Assembly (NCBI GenBank): GCA_047605685.1
Contig: JASGFF010000001.1
Location: forward strand, 1 to 64,000
Reading direction: 5' to 3'
DNA length: 64,000 bases
DNA from: JAUASV01 sp047605685
GTDB taxonomy: Bacteria > Actinomycetota > Actinomycetes > Actinomycetales > Microbacteriaceae
Each line of letters starts with the position of its first letter. Within the stretch, counting starts at the first letter, position 1. Made by a program: the position numbers and the translations under genes. Under the pieces are notes generated by a model, which saw only the letters and a list, made by a program, of their open reading frames with translations, searched no databases and was not told the origin of the DNA. Below, piece by piece: positions 7,586 through 15,244 of the stretch.

Positions 7586-9127
7586 TCACCGGGGCGGCGG
7601 CCCCGCCCGCCTGGCCGCGTGCCGGGCCGCGATCTCGGCCACGGCCGCCTCGAGCCGGGGGTCCTCCCCACGGGCCAGGCCGGCGTACTCGACGCGGCTG
7701 CCGGCATCCGTGCGGAGCACCCGCACCCACAGGCGCCGACGCGGCACGAACAGCCCGGTGAGCAGGCCGAGCACGACGAGCACGGCGAAGCCGCCGACCC
7801 AGGCCTGCGCCGGGTCGTGGTGGATGTCGAGGGAGACGTACTGCCTGACGGCGCTCAGCTCGACGCTGCCGAGGCCGCCGGGCAGCTCCACGGTGTCGCC
7901 GATCCCGAGCTGCAGCGCGTCGGTGCCGGTGCCGGCCCCGGCGATCTCCGTCATCTGCGAGACGTCCAGCTCGTAGACGTTGCGCGGCAGGTCGTCGTCG
8001 AGGCCGAGGTCGCCGGTGTAGACGTTGAGGCTCAGCAGCGGGTCGTCGAGGGCCGGGTAGCTGGAGGCGAGCGCGCCGTCGGCGCTCGTCGACTGCGCGA
8101 CCGTCGGGTAGAAGAAGCCGACGAGGCCGAGCTGCACCGGCAGCCCGTCGGGCACCTTGACCACGCCCGTCGAGGTCATCATGCTGTCCTGCGCCAGGAA
8201 CGGCACCGCCTGGCTGAACACGACATCGCCGTCGGGGTCGCGCACCGTGACGACGGGGGCGTAGCCGGTGCCGAGCAGGTAGACCCGGGTGCCGCCGATG
8301 TCGAGCGGCGAGTTCACCTTGAGCTGCCGCTTCGTCGTCTCGCCGTCGATCGTCGTGGTGATGTGCGCGGTGTAGTCGGTCGCCTCGCCGTAGGAGTCCT
8401 CGTCGTCGGAGTAGCTCACGTCGAGACCGTCGAGCGCTATCCGGTAGGGGGTGAGCTCGTCGGTGTCGACGAGGCGGCCGGCGCTGATCGAGTCGTAGTC
8501 GCCGCGGGTGTTGACGAACTTCGAGCCCTCCACGACGAGCCGCTGGCCGGTGAAGCCGTAGGCGCCGCCGACGGCAACGGCGACCAGGATGCCGACGAGC
8601 GCAAGGTGGAACACCAGGTTGCCGGTCTCGCGCAGGTAGCCGCGCTCGGCGCTCAGGCTCTCGCCGGACGCCTCGCCGTAGCGCTGCACCCGGTAGCCGG
8701 CGCGGCGCAGCACCGCCGCCGCGGTGGCGAGCTCGGTCTCGGCATCCTCGGGGCTCGTCACGCTGCGGTGGCCGGCCATCCGCTCCAGCCGCGCCGGGGT
8801 GCGCGGCGGCCGGGCGCGCAGCTGCTCGACGTGGTGCTTCGCCCGGGGCAGCACGCAGCCGATGAGCGAGACGAACAGCAGCAGGTAGATGGCGCTGAAC
8901 CACACCGAGGTGTAGGTGTCGAAGGCCTGCAGGAAGTCGAGCACGCGGTACAGGCCGGGATGCTCGGCCTGGTACTCGATGACGCCGTTCGGGTCCGCGG
9001 AGTTCTGCGGCACGAGCGATCCGGGCACCGCGGCGAGCGCGAGCATGAGCAGCAGCACGAGCGCCGTGCGCATCTCGGTGAGCCGCCGCCAGAAGAAGCG
9101 CAGCCAGCCGAGCGGGCCGAGGCGCAC
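7586..9127 (-). CDS. resB: Cytochrome c biogenesis protein ResB
   Basis: Membrane subunit of the system II haem-cytochrome c ligase. The start region GWLRFFWRRLTEMRTALVLL and the motif VPQNSADPNGV identify ResB. There are three N-terminal membrane segments, a long periplasmic-side domain (about residues 190-440) and a last membrane segment near 450-470. GTG at 9127 is the only canonical start available. The frame stays open upstream across the end of ccdA and encodes RPADHYDSPEPDE, an extension often present in actinobacterial ResB, but no ATG, GTG or TTG precedes it. The true N-terminus is therefore uncertain. Confidence 0.93.
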   Translation of the reverse strand: MRLGPLGWLRFFWRRLTEMRTALVLLLMLALAAVPGSLVPQNSADPNGVIEYQAEHPGLYRVLDFLQAFDTYTSVWFSAIYLLLFVSLIGCVLPRAKHHVEQLRARPPRTPARLERMAGHRSVTSPEDAETELATAAAVLRRAGYRVQRYGEASGESLSAERGYLRETGNLVFHLALVGILVAVAVGGAYGFTGQRLVVEGSKFVNTRGDYDSISAGRLVDTDELTPYRIALDGLDVSYSDDEDSYGEATDYTAHITTTIDGETTKRQLKVNSPLDIGGTRVYLLGTGYAPVVTVRDPDGDVVFSQAVPFLAQDSMMTSTGVVKVPDGLPVQLGLVGFFYPTVAQSTSADGALASSYPALDDPLLSLNVYTGDLGLDDDLPRNVYELDVSQMTEIAGAGTGTDALQLGIGDTVELPGGLGSVELSAVRQYVSLDIHHDPAQAWVGGFAVLVVLGLLTGLFVPRRRLWVRVLRTDAGSRVEYAGLARGEDPRLEAAVAEIAARHAARRAGPPPR

Positions 9128-9230
9128 GGCGGCGGACCGCTCCGGGGCCTCGGCGGGTCCCTCGTCGGGCTCGGGGCTGTCGTAGTGGTCGGCCGGGCGA
9201 CGCGGGCCGGAGTCGGGACCGCGGCCGGGG

Positions 9231-9971
9231 TCAGAGCGCCGGGGTGAAATCGAGGATCACCGCCCCCAGGCTCGCCATCAGGTGCGTCCACAGCCCGGTG
9301 ACCATGAGCACGCCGACGGCGACGAGCAGGGCGCCGCCGGCGATGTTGACGATGCGGATGTGGCGCCTCAGGAAGCGCGTCGAGCTCGCGAACCAGCCGA
9401 GGCCGAGCGCGGCGAGCAGGAACGGGATGCCGAGCCCGATCGAGAAGGCGATGCCGAGCAGGATGCCCTGCCAGCGGTATCCGCTCGAGGTCGCCATGCC
9501 GATGATGACGCCGAGGGCGGGGCCGACGCAGGGTGTCCAGCCGAGGCCGAAGACCACGCCGAGCAGCGGCGCGCCCGCGAGGCCGGCGCGCGGCGCCCAG
9601 CGCGGCCTCACCGCGCGCTGCAGGGGGGCGAAGCGGCCGACGAAGACCAGGCCGAGGCCGATGACCACGACGCCGAGGACCCGGGTGACGAGCTCGCGGT
9701 GCACCACCGTCCAGGTGCCGAGGTAGGAGGCGATCGTCGAGGTGAGGGTGAACACCGCGGTGAAGCCGAGCACGAACAGCGCGACGCCGGCGACCAGCCG
9801 GCCGCGGCCGGCGGGGCCCGCGGCCGAGGCCGTCCCGCCGACGTAACCGAGATAGCCGGGTACGAGCGGCAGGATGCACGGGCTGAGGAAGGCGACGATC
9901 CCCGCGAGCAGCGCGACCGGCACCGCGAGGTACAGCTGCCCGCCGCCGACGAGCGCACCGAGGTCGGGCAT
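9231..9971 (-). CDS. ccdA: CcdA-type thiol-disulfide transport membrane protein
   Basis: Moves reducing equivalents from cytoplasmic thioredoxin across the membrane to ResA for apocytochrome c reduction. The 246-residue protein has six membrane segments and the two conserved cysteines, in LSPCILPLVPGY (near residue 33) and GWTPCVGPALG (near residue 150). Its ATG overlaps the resA stop (TGATG), so translation is coupled. The longer upstream reading frame is a shadow of resA. Confidence 0.95.
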   Translation of the reverse strand: MPDLGALVGGGQLYLAVPVALLAGIVAFLSPCILPLVPGYLGYVGGTASAAGPAGRGRLVAGVALFVLGFTAVFTLTSTIASYLGTWTVVHRELVTRVLGVVVIGLGLVFVGRFAPLQRAVRPRWAPRAGLAGAPLLGVVFGLGWTPCVGPALGVIIGMATSSGYRWQGILLGIAFSIGLGIPFLLAALGLGWFASSTRFLRRHIRIVNIAGGALLVAVGVLMVTGLWTHLMASLGAVILDFTPAL

Positions 9972-10627
9972 CAGCCCTCCTCGAGCAGCGCGTCGATGTA
10001 GCCGGAGAGCTGCGCGGCCGACTCGAGCTGTCCCAGCATGCGCGCCGCCACCCGCCCCCGGGTGTCGAGCACGATCGTCGCCGGCGTCGCGTTGGCCGGC
10101 ACCGTCTCGGCGAGGGCGAGCTGCACATCGCCGCTGTCGGCGTCGAGCACGCTCGGGTAGGGCACCTCGAAGCTCGTCTCGAAGGCCTCGACGGTCGCGG
10201 CGTCGTCGCGCACGTTGACGCCGAGGAACGTCACGGTGCCCTCGGTGTACTCGTTCGCGACCTCCGCGAGGGTGGGCGCCTCGCTGCGGCACGGCGGGCA
10301 GCCCGCGTACCAGAAGTTGAGCACGACCACCTGGCCGCGCAGCTCCGCGGTGGAGACGGTCGTGCCGTCGGCCTCCGTCGCCGTGAAGTCGACGGCCGCG
10401 CCCCGGCCGTCCGGCTCGTACCAGGAGGACGACTGGCTCACCTGCACGTAGCCGCCGTCGCCGCTGTCGGCGTAGTCGGCGACCCCGCCGTCGTCCGCGG
10501 AGCAGCCGGCGAGCAGCAGCGCGGCCAGCGGCCAGATGACGAGCGACCGGACGACGGGCGACCGGACGACGGGCGACCGGACGACGGGCGACCCGGCGAG
10601 GAGCGCGGCGCGGCGCCGGCGGCTCAC
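9971..10627 (-). CDS. resA: ResA/TlpA-like thioredoxin lipoprotein
   Basis: Extracytoplasmic thioredoxin-fold reductase for apocytochrome c. A signal peptide ends in the lipobox LLLAGC (Cys about residue 42). The active site is CPPC in YAGCPPCRSEAPTL. The GTG start overlaps the stop of the upstream gene by 4 nt (GTGA). The signal region is lengthened by repeated SPVVR units encoded by a 15-bp DNA repeat, which is unusual for a lipoprotein leader. It is part of the operon phosphoglycerate-mutase-like gene, resA, ccdA, resB. Confidence 0.93.
   Translation of the reverse strand: MSRRRRAALLAGSPVVRSPVVRSPVVRSLVIWPLAALLLAGCSADDGGVADYADSGDGGYVQVSQSSSWYEPDGRGAAVDFTATEADGTTVSTAELRGQVVVLNFWYAGCPPCRSEAPTLAEVANEYTEGTVTFLGVNVRDDAATVEAFETSFEVPYPSVLDADSGDVQLALAETVPANATPATIVLDTRGRVAARMLGQLESAAQLSGYIDALLEEG
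10537..10594 (-). repeat. 15-bp tandem repeat in the resA signal-peptide region
   Basis: About four copies of ACGACGGGCGACCGG run in frame within resA and encode SPVVR repeats ahead of the hydrophobic core of the signal peptide. Confidence 0.88.
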
Positions 10628-11259
10628 ACCGCTCCCAGGTCGACGGATGCCGCGAGCAGCTCCGCCGCCGGATCGCGGTAGCCGGTCTCGACGAAGCGAT
10701 CCCCGTCGAGCCGGAAGCTCGTGACGCTGGAGAGGCTGCAGCGACGCCGGCGGGCGTCGTGGAACAGCGGCTTGCCGGCGACGCGGCGCGCGACCATCCA
10801 GATCGGCAGCTGGTGCGAGACCATCACCACCTCGCCGCCGTCGGCGGCGGCCCAGGCGTCGCGCATCGCCGCGATCATCCGATCGGCGATGCTCGCGTAG
10901 GGCTCGCCCCAGCTGGGCCGGAACGGGTTGCGCACCCGCCGCCAGTTCGCCGGCGTCGCGAGCAGACCCGGGAAGCGCACCCGGCCGCCCTCGAAGTCGT
11001 TGTGCGGCTCGATGATGCGCGGCTCGGTCACGATCGGCAGGCCGGTGGCGGCCGCCCAGGGCTCGGCGGACTCCTGGGCGCGCTCGAGCGGGCTCGCGTA
11101 GAGCGCCGTGACCGGACCGGAGGCGAAGGCGTCGGCGGCGGAGCGCGCCATCCGCCGGCCGAGCGCGGAGAGGTGGAAGCCGGGGATGCGACCGTAGAGC
11201 ACGCCGGTGGGGTTGTCGACCTCGCCGTGCCGGACGAGGCGGATCAGGTCAGCGGGCAC
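10624..11259 (-). CDS. Histidine phosphatase / phosphoglycerate-mutase-like protein
   Basis: A 211-residue cytoplasmic protein of the histidine phosphatase superfamily. The catalytic phospho-His is in LIRLVRHGEVDNP (about residue 13). The second His lies in VVMVSHQLPIW, and the Glu/Arg set includes YASPLERAQESAEPW. The substrate is unknown; true glycolytic mutases are longer. It heads the res operon and overlaps resA by 4 nt. GTG at 11259 is chosen because a TACAAT -10 lies 6 nt upstream, giving a leaderless mRNA. Confidence 0.88.
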   Translation of the reverse strand: MPADLIRLVRHGEVDNPTGVLYGRIPGFHLSALGRRMARSAADAFASGPVTALYASPLERAQESAEPWAAATGLPIVTEPRIIEPHNDFEGGRVRFPGLLATPANWRRVRNPFRPSWGEPYASIADRMIAAMRDAWAAADGGEVVMVSHQLPIWMVARRVAGKPLFHDARRRRCSLSSVTSFRLDGDRFVETGYRDPAAELLAASVDLGAV

Positions 11260-11265
11260 CCGCCG

Positions 11266-11271
11266 ATTGTA
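11266..11271 (-). promoter_or_regulatory. -10 box of leaderless res-operon promoter
   Basis: TACAAT on the minus strand, 6 nt before the GTG of the phosphatase gene. It is the strongest -10 match for the phosphatase-resA-ccdA-resB operon. Confidence 0.6.
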
Positions 11272-11332
11272 CGGAACCGCGCCCGGGGCCGTCTGAGCGG
11301 CGGCGGCCCGCACCGGGCCAGGCAACGCGCCC

Positions 11333-11338
11333 TAGGCT
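11333..11338 (+). promoter_or_regulatory. -10 box of aspS promoter
   Basis: TAGGCT lies 9 nt before the ATG of aspS, so the transcript would be leaderless or carry only 2-3 leader bases. Confidence 0.5.
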
Positions 11339-11347
11339 GGTCGGGCC

Positions 11348-13120
11348 ATGTATAGAACGCATCATGCCGCGTCGCTCGGCCTCTTAGACGCGGGCTCCAC
11401 CGTCACGCTCTCCGGCTGGGTGGCGCGCAAGCGCGACCACGGCGGCGTCGCCTTCGTCGACCTGCGCGACGCGAGCGGCGTCGTGCAGCTCACGTTCCGG
11501 GACGCGCTCGTGCCGGCCATCGAGGCCGTGCGCGTCGAGTCGGTCGTGCGGGTCGTCGGCGTGGTGCGCGAGCGTCCCGAGGGCAACGTCAACGCGGCGA
11601 TCCCGAGCGGGGAGGTCGAGGTCGAGGCATCCGCCCTCGAGGTGCTCGCGGCATCCGCGGTGCTGCCGTTCCAGCTCGACGATGCGGTCGGCGAGGAGAC
11701 CCGGCTCGCGCACCGCTACCTCGACCTGCGCCGCGCGGAGGCGATCGCCCCGCTGCGGCTGCGCTCGCGGGTCTCGGCCGCGGTGCGCGCGGTGCTCGGG
11801 GCCGAGGACTTCATCGAGGTCGAGACGCCCACGCTCACCCGCTCGACGCCCGAGGGCGCCCGCGACTTCGTCGTGCCCGCCCGGCTGAGGCCGGGCGCGT
11901 TCTACGCGCTGCCGCAGAGCCCGCAGCTGTTCAAGCAGCTGCTCATGGTCGGCGGCGTCGAGCGCTACTTCCAGATCGCCCGCTGCTACCGGGACGAGGA
12001 CTTCCGCGCCGACCGCCAGCCGGAGTTCACCCAGCTCGACGTCGAGATGGCCTTCGTCGAGCAGGACGACGTCATCGCCCTGGCCGAGAGGGTGCTCGCC
12101 GCCGTCTGGGCGACGATCGGGCACGAGCTGCCCACGCCGATCCCGCGGATGAGCTACGCCGAGGCCATGCGCCGCTTCGGCTCCGACAAGCCCGACCTGC
12201 GCTTCGGGCTCGAGCTCGTGGAGTGCGCGGAGTTCTTCGCCGACACCCCGTTCGCGGTGTTCCGGCAGCCCTACGTCGGCGCCGTGGTCATGCCCGGGGG
12301 CGCCGACCAGCCCCGTCGCACCCTCGACGCCTGGCAGGAGTGGGCGAAGCAGCGCGGCGCCCGCGGCCTGGCCTACATCCTCGTCGGCGAGGACGGCGAG
12401 CTGCGCGGCCCGGTCGCCAAGAACCTCTCCGACGCCGAGCGGGCCGGCATCGTCGAGCACGTCGGCGCCGCCCGCGGCGACGCCGTGTTCTTCGCGGCGG
12501 GCGCGCCCAAGCCGTCCCGGGCGCTGCTCGGCGCGCTGCGCGGCGAGATCGCCGACCGGCTCGGCCTGATCGACCCGGATGCCTGGGCCTTCACCTGGGT
12601 GGTCGACGCCCCGCTGTTCGAGCCCGCCGGGGACGCCGAGGCGTCCGGCGACGTGGCCGTCGGCTCCGGCGCCTGGACCGCCGTGCACCACGCCTTCACC
12701 TCCCCCCAGGAGGGCTTCCTCGACACCCTGGAGTCCGAGCCGGAGTCGGTGCTGAGCTACGCCTACGACATCGTCTGCAACGGCAACGAGATCGGCGGCG
12801 GCTCGATCCGCATCCACACCCGCGAGCTGCAGGAGCGGGTGCTCGGCGTCATGGGCCTGTCTCGGCAGCAGGCGCAGCAGAAGTTCGCCTTCCTGCTCGA
12901 CGCCTTCGACGTCGGCGCCCCGCCGCACGGCGGCTTCGCCCTCGGCCTCGACCGCATCGTCTCGCTGCTGGCGGGCACCGCCTCGATCCGCGACGTGATC
13001 GCCTTCCCGAAGTCGGGCGGCGGCGGCGACCCGCTCACCGGTGCCCCCGCGGCCCTCGAGGCCGACCAGACCACCGAGCTCTACCGCACCCTGGGCGTGC
13101 GGGCCGTCCCCCGCGGCTGA
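11348..13120 (+). CDS. aspS: Aspartyl-tRNA synthetase (bacterial type)
   Basis: A class II aminoacyl-tRNA synthetase of 590 residues. It has an N-terminal OB-fold anticodon domain, motif 2 RYFQIARCYRDEDFRADRQ (near residue 205), the bacterial GAD insertion (about 300-420) and motif 3 GGFALGLDRI near the end. Residue 31 is His in RKRDHGG. In Pseudomonas this position contributes to non-discriminating AspRS, which also charges tRNA-Asn for GatCAB. That reading is inference; the second diagnostic site was not resolved. It is convergent with the lipoprotein gene after a 45-nt gap. Confidence 0.97.
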   Translation: MYRTHHAASLGLLDAGSTVTLSGWVARKRDHGGVAFVDLRDASGVVQLTFRDALVPAIEAVRVESVVRVVGVVRERPEGNVNAAIPSGEVEVEASALEVLAASAVLPFQLDDAVGEETRLAHRYLDLRRAEAIAPLRLRSRVSAAVRAVLGAEDFIEVETPTLTRSTPEGARDFVVPARLRPGAFYALPQSPQLFKQLLMVGGVERYFQIARCYRDEDFRADRQPEFTQLDVEMAFVEQDDVIALAERVLAAVWATIGHELPTPIPRMSYAEAMRRFGSDKPDLRFGLELVECAEFFADTPFAVFRQPYVGAVVMPGGADQPRRTLDAWQEWAKQRGARGLAYILVGEDGELRGPVAKNLSDAERAGIVEHVGAARGDAVFFAAGAPKPSRALLGALRGEIADRLGLIDPDAWAFTWVVDAPLFEPAGDAEASGDVAVGSGAWTAVHHAFTSPQEGFLDTLESEPESVLSYAYDIVCNGNEIGGGSIRIHTRELQERVLGVMGLSRQQAQQKFAFLLDAFDVGAPPHGGFALGLDRIVSLLAGTASIRDVIAFPKSGGGGDPLTGAPAALEADQTTELYRTLGVRAVPRG

Positions 13121-13165
13121 CGCCTTGCCCCGGCGGCGCCGCGCGCACCTCGCGCCGCCACCGGC

Positions 13166-13861
13166 TCAGGCGCACGAGGCGGGGCTGGCCGTGCCGTCGA
13201 GGGTGCGCAGGGTGAGATCGCTCGACTGCGCGTAGAGCCAGGCGACCGTGTCGGACGCCACCTCGCTGTCGGCGCTGATCGAGGAGCCGTCCCGCAGGAT
13301 CTCGATCACGAGGTTCGTCGCATCGCCCGGGACGACGAGGACGTCGGTCGCGCCCGTCGCGACGTCCTCCCCCTGGGACTGTGCCTGGGGGTACGCGGCG
13401 AGCACCTCGTCGCGGGAGCTGCCGATCGTGATGCCCTCGGCTGTGGCGATGTCGTCGGTCCACACCCAGATCGCCTGGACTGCGCCATCGTGCGCCCAGT
13501 CCTCGGTGCGCACGGAAAACGCACCGGGGTCCGCGGCGGTCGCCCCGAGCGCATGCCACCGCGAGACACCGAGCCCGCAGACGTCGCCCCATTCGACGAG
13601 GTCGGTGTCGGCGGGCACCGGCTCGCCGATCACGAGCTCGGCGAGCCCCGCGGCGGTGAGCACGAGCTCGTCGGCCGCGCTCGCCGACGGATTCGGCGAT
13701 GCACTCGCCGAGGGGCCCGCCGAGACGGCCGGTGCGGAGCCGGAGTCGGTCGCCTCCGGCTCCGCGGCCGGCCCGGCGCAGGCCGTGCACACGATGCCGA
13801 GCACGAGGGAGAACGCGAGCGCGGTGCCCGCGGTCCGCACGCCGCCGCGCTGCGGGGTCAC
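13166..13861 (-). CDS. Putative lipoprotein of unknown function
   Basis: 231 residues from a GTG that overlaps the stop of a small upstream ORF by 4 nt. A signal peptide (TAGTALAFSLVLGIVCTAC) ends at a lipobox-like TAC-Cys, followed by an Ala/Ser/Pro linker (ASASPNPSASA). The rest is an acidic extracellular domain with two cysteines (GDVCGLGV and the C-terminal ASCA) that could pair, and GITIGSSRDEVLAAYP, a phrase common in small actinobacterial lipoproteins. No enzyme motif is visible. GGGCGGG upstream of GTG may serve as ribosome binding site. Confidence 0.7.
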   Translation of the reverse strand: MTPQRGGVRTAGTALAFSLVLGIVCTACAGPAAEPEATDSGSAPAVSAGPSASASPNPSASAADELVLTAAGLAELVIGEPVPADTDLVEWGDVCGLGVSRWHALGATAADPGAFSVRTEDWAHDGAVQAIWVWTDDIATAEGITIGSSRDEVLAAYPQAQSQGEDVATGATDVLVVPGDATNLVIEILRDGSSISADSEVASDTVAWLYAQSSDLTLRTLDGTASPASCA

Positions 13862-13995
13862 TCGAACCCGCCCGAATGAGAGATGACCTCTTTGAGCAGC
13901 CCCGCTCGGTCGTCCGAGGCGTCGGGCGAGCCCGAGCAGTTGTTGGCCGCGGCCGGCGTCGGCGCCAGGAACACGATCAACATCGATATCACCAC
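13858..13995 (-). CDS. Small secreted-peptide ORF upstream of the lipoprotein gene
   Basis: 45 codons from GTG-13995 (or GTG-13992). A hydrophobic stretch VVISMLIVFLAPTPAAA looks like a signal sequence with an AAA cleavage site, followed by about 28 polar residues ending SHSGGFE. The TGA overlaps the lipoprotein GTG as GTGA. An even smaller ORF (13989-14030, 13 codons starting MTDSEARRADSSW) ends with a TGA overlapping GTG-13992 in the same way. The chained 4-nt overlaps argue for real, coupled translation; the short N-region and lack of a clear ribosome binding site argue against. Function unknown. Confidence 0.4.
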   Translation of the reverse strand: MVISMLIVFLAPTPAAANNCSGSPDASDDRAGLLKEVISHSGGFE

Positions 13996-14242
13996 GATGA
14001 ATCGGCACGCCGGGCTTCCGAATCAGTCATCTTGCGGGTTTGCTCACCTTAACAGGTTAGTGCGAGAATCATTCGGCACCTCCCCCCACTTCGGGGCAGC
14101 CATGGCGGCGAGCGGGGAGCCCTGGTCACCGACCCGGCGATCGGGTCGGAGCCGTTGACGGGCAGTGACCGGCGCTCCCGCCGCCTTCGAGCCCGTTCAG
14201 CCACCGTGGCGACGGTTAACCCGGATGCGCAACAATGCCCCC

Positions 14243-14524
14243 ATGTCCAAGAAGATCGACGACGCGCGCAAGCGTCTGAGCAAGGCGCTCAAGAAGCACG
14301 CTGAGGTCGTGGGTGGCTCGGCCGTGTCCCTGAAGAAGTCGCAGCGCGCCGCCGCCGAGGTGCGGGACGCCGCCCTCGGCTACGCCGAGATCGTGCGGAC
14401 CAAGACCGGCCAGCCGACCCCCTTCGACGTGCTCGCCGACATCAACGCCCTCGAGCCGGGCACCATCGCCTCGCTCAAGAGCGAGCGCGACAAGCTCGCC
14501 GCGAAGCCGGCGAAGAAGTCCTGA
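14243..14524 (+). CDS. Conserved Lys-rich small protein
   Basis: 93 residues, cytoplasmic and helical, beginning MSKKIDDARKRLSKALKKHA and ending KPAKKS. It resembles small conserved actinobacterial proteins of unknown role and has no catalytic motif. The start is supported by AACAAT lying 6 nt before the ATG (a leaderless promoter) and by the charged N-terminus; the 5' in-frame extension is not protein-like. The 212-nt stretch before it (14031-14242) holds no recognised gene. It contains an AT-richer patch with a short inverted repeat (CTCACCT-TAAC-AGGTTAG) near 14043-14060. Confidence 0.7.
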   Translation: MSKKIDDARKRLSKALKKHAEVVGGSAVSLKKSQRAAAEVRDAALGYAEIVRTKTGQPTPFDVLADINALEPGTIASLKSERDKLAAKPAKKS

Positions 14525-14580
14525 GGCCACGCCGCCAGCTCCGCTGCGGCCCGGCCCGCCGTGGCCCGGCCCGCCGCGGC

Positions 14581-14880
14581 TCAGTCCGCCAGGTCGATCG
14601 CCCAGCGCCCCGAGGTGTGCGCTCGCACGACCCGCACCGCCGCCTGGTGCGCCGGGTGCACGATGTAGTCCCGCAGCGCCCGCTCGTCGACGAACCGGGA
14701 GCGCAGCGCGATGTCGGAGTTGCCGTCGACGTCGACGGCGTTGCGGCGCACGGTCAGCTCGAGCAGCCCGGGCACGACGCCGACGAGCGACTCGAGGGCA
14801 TCCCGGATCGCCTCCGCGGCCGCGTCGCGCTCGGCGTCGTCCGTCGCCGTCAGCGTCCAGCCCACGAGGTGCGCGATCAT
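14581..14880 (-). CDS. Dabb (stress-responsive A/B barrel) domain protein
   Basis: 99 residues forming a ferredoxin-like dimeric alpha/beta barrel: the start MIAHLVGWTL, then ESLVGVVPGLLELTVRRN, the block DIALRSRFVDERALRDYIVHPAHQAA and a final basic strand. The family is widespread, with no fixed reaction. ATG overlaps the stop of the upstream glutaredoxin gene (ATGA), so the two are co-translated. Confidence 0.85.
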   Translation of the reverse strand: MIAHLVGWTLTATDDAERDAAAEAIRDALESLVGVVPGLLELTVRRNAVDVDGNSDIALRSRFVDERALRDYIVHPAHQAAVRVVRAHTSGRWAIDLAD

Positions 14881-15125
14881 GCGCCGGCCTCGGCGAGCGC
14901 GCCGTCGAGGCGGGCGGGGTCGACACGCCAGATCGTGTGCACGCGGCCGTCGACGAGCAGCACCGGGATCTGCTCGGCGTAGCGCTCGCGCAGTTCGGCG
15001 TCCTCGAGGATCGACAGCTCGGTCAGCTCGACGTCGCGGCCCTCGACCACCCGGCCGACCACCTCGCGGGCCTCGTCGCACAGGTGGCATCCGGGCTTGG
15101 AGAGCAGGGTGATGGCGACCGGCAC
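14877..15125 (-). CDS. Glutaredoxin-like (DUF836-type) thiol protein
   Basis: 82 residues with a thioredoxin/glutaredoxin fold and the redox motif CHLC in LSKPGCHLCDEA at residues 8-19. The cis-Pro is in EQIPVLLVDG, and HTIWRVDPARL closes the domain. It is probably a small cytoplasmic disulfide reductase. GTG at 15125 is chosen since TACGCT lies 6 nt upstream. It is followed by the Dabb gene with a 4-nt overlap. Confidence 0.85.
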   Translation of the reverse strand: MPVAITLLSKPGCHLCDEAREVVGRVVEGRDVELTELSILEDAELRERYAEQIPVLLVDGRVHTIWRVDPARLDGALAEAGA

Positions 15126-15131
15126 CCGCCC

Positions 15132-15137
15132 AGCGTA
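15132..15137 (-). promoter_or_regulatory. -10 box of leaderless glutaredoxin-Dabb promoter
   Basis: TACGCT on the minus strand, 6 nt before GTG-15125. Confidence 0.5.
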
Positions 15138-15230
15138 CGCGGCCGGCACCGTGCCCCGCGCCGGCCCCGCCGCAGCCCTGGCCGCAGCCCCGGCCGCGAC
15201 CCCGACACGGAAAGCCCGCGCGACGCGCCC

Positions 15231-15236
15231 TAGGAT
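15231..15236 (+). promoter_or_regulatory. -10 box of HAD phosphatase promoter
   Basis: TAGGAT lies 8 nt upstream of the ATG at 15245, consistent with a leaderless or near-leaderless transcript. Confidence 0.55.
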
Positions 15237-15244
15237 CGGATGCC

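Noticed and set aside
14041..14066. DtxR/IdeR iron box in an AT-richer patch
   Set aside because: The inverted repeat CTCACCT-TAAC-AGGTTAG has its arms reversed relative to the DtxR consensus and no iron gene is adjacent.
13883..14158. Plus-strand 91-codon ORF upstream of the Lys-rich protein gene
   Set aside because: No ribosome binding site, mixed codon bias, and it is antisense to the better supported chain of small minus-strand ORFs.
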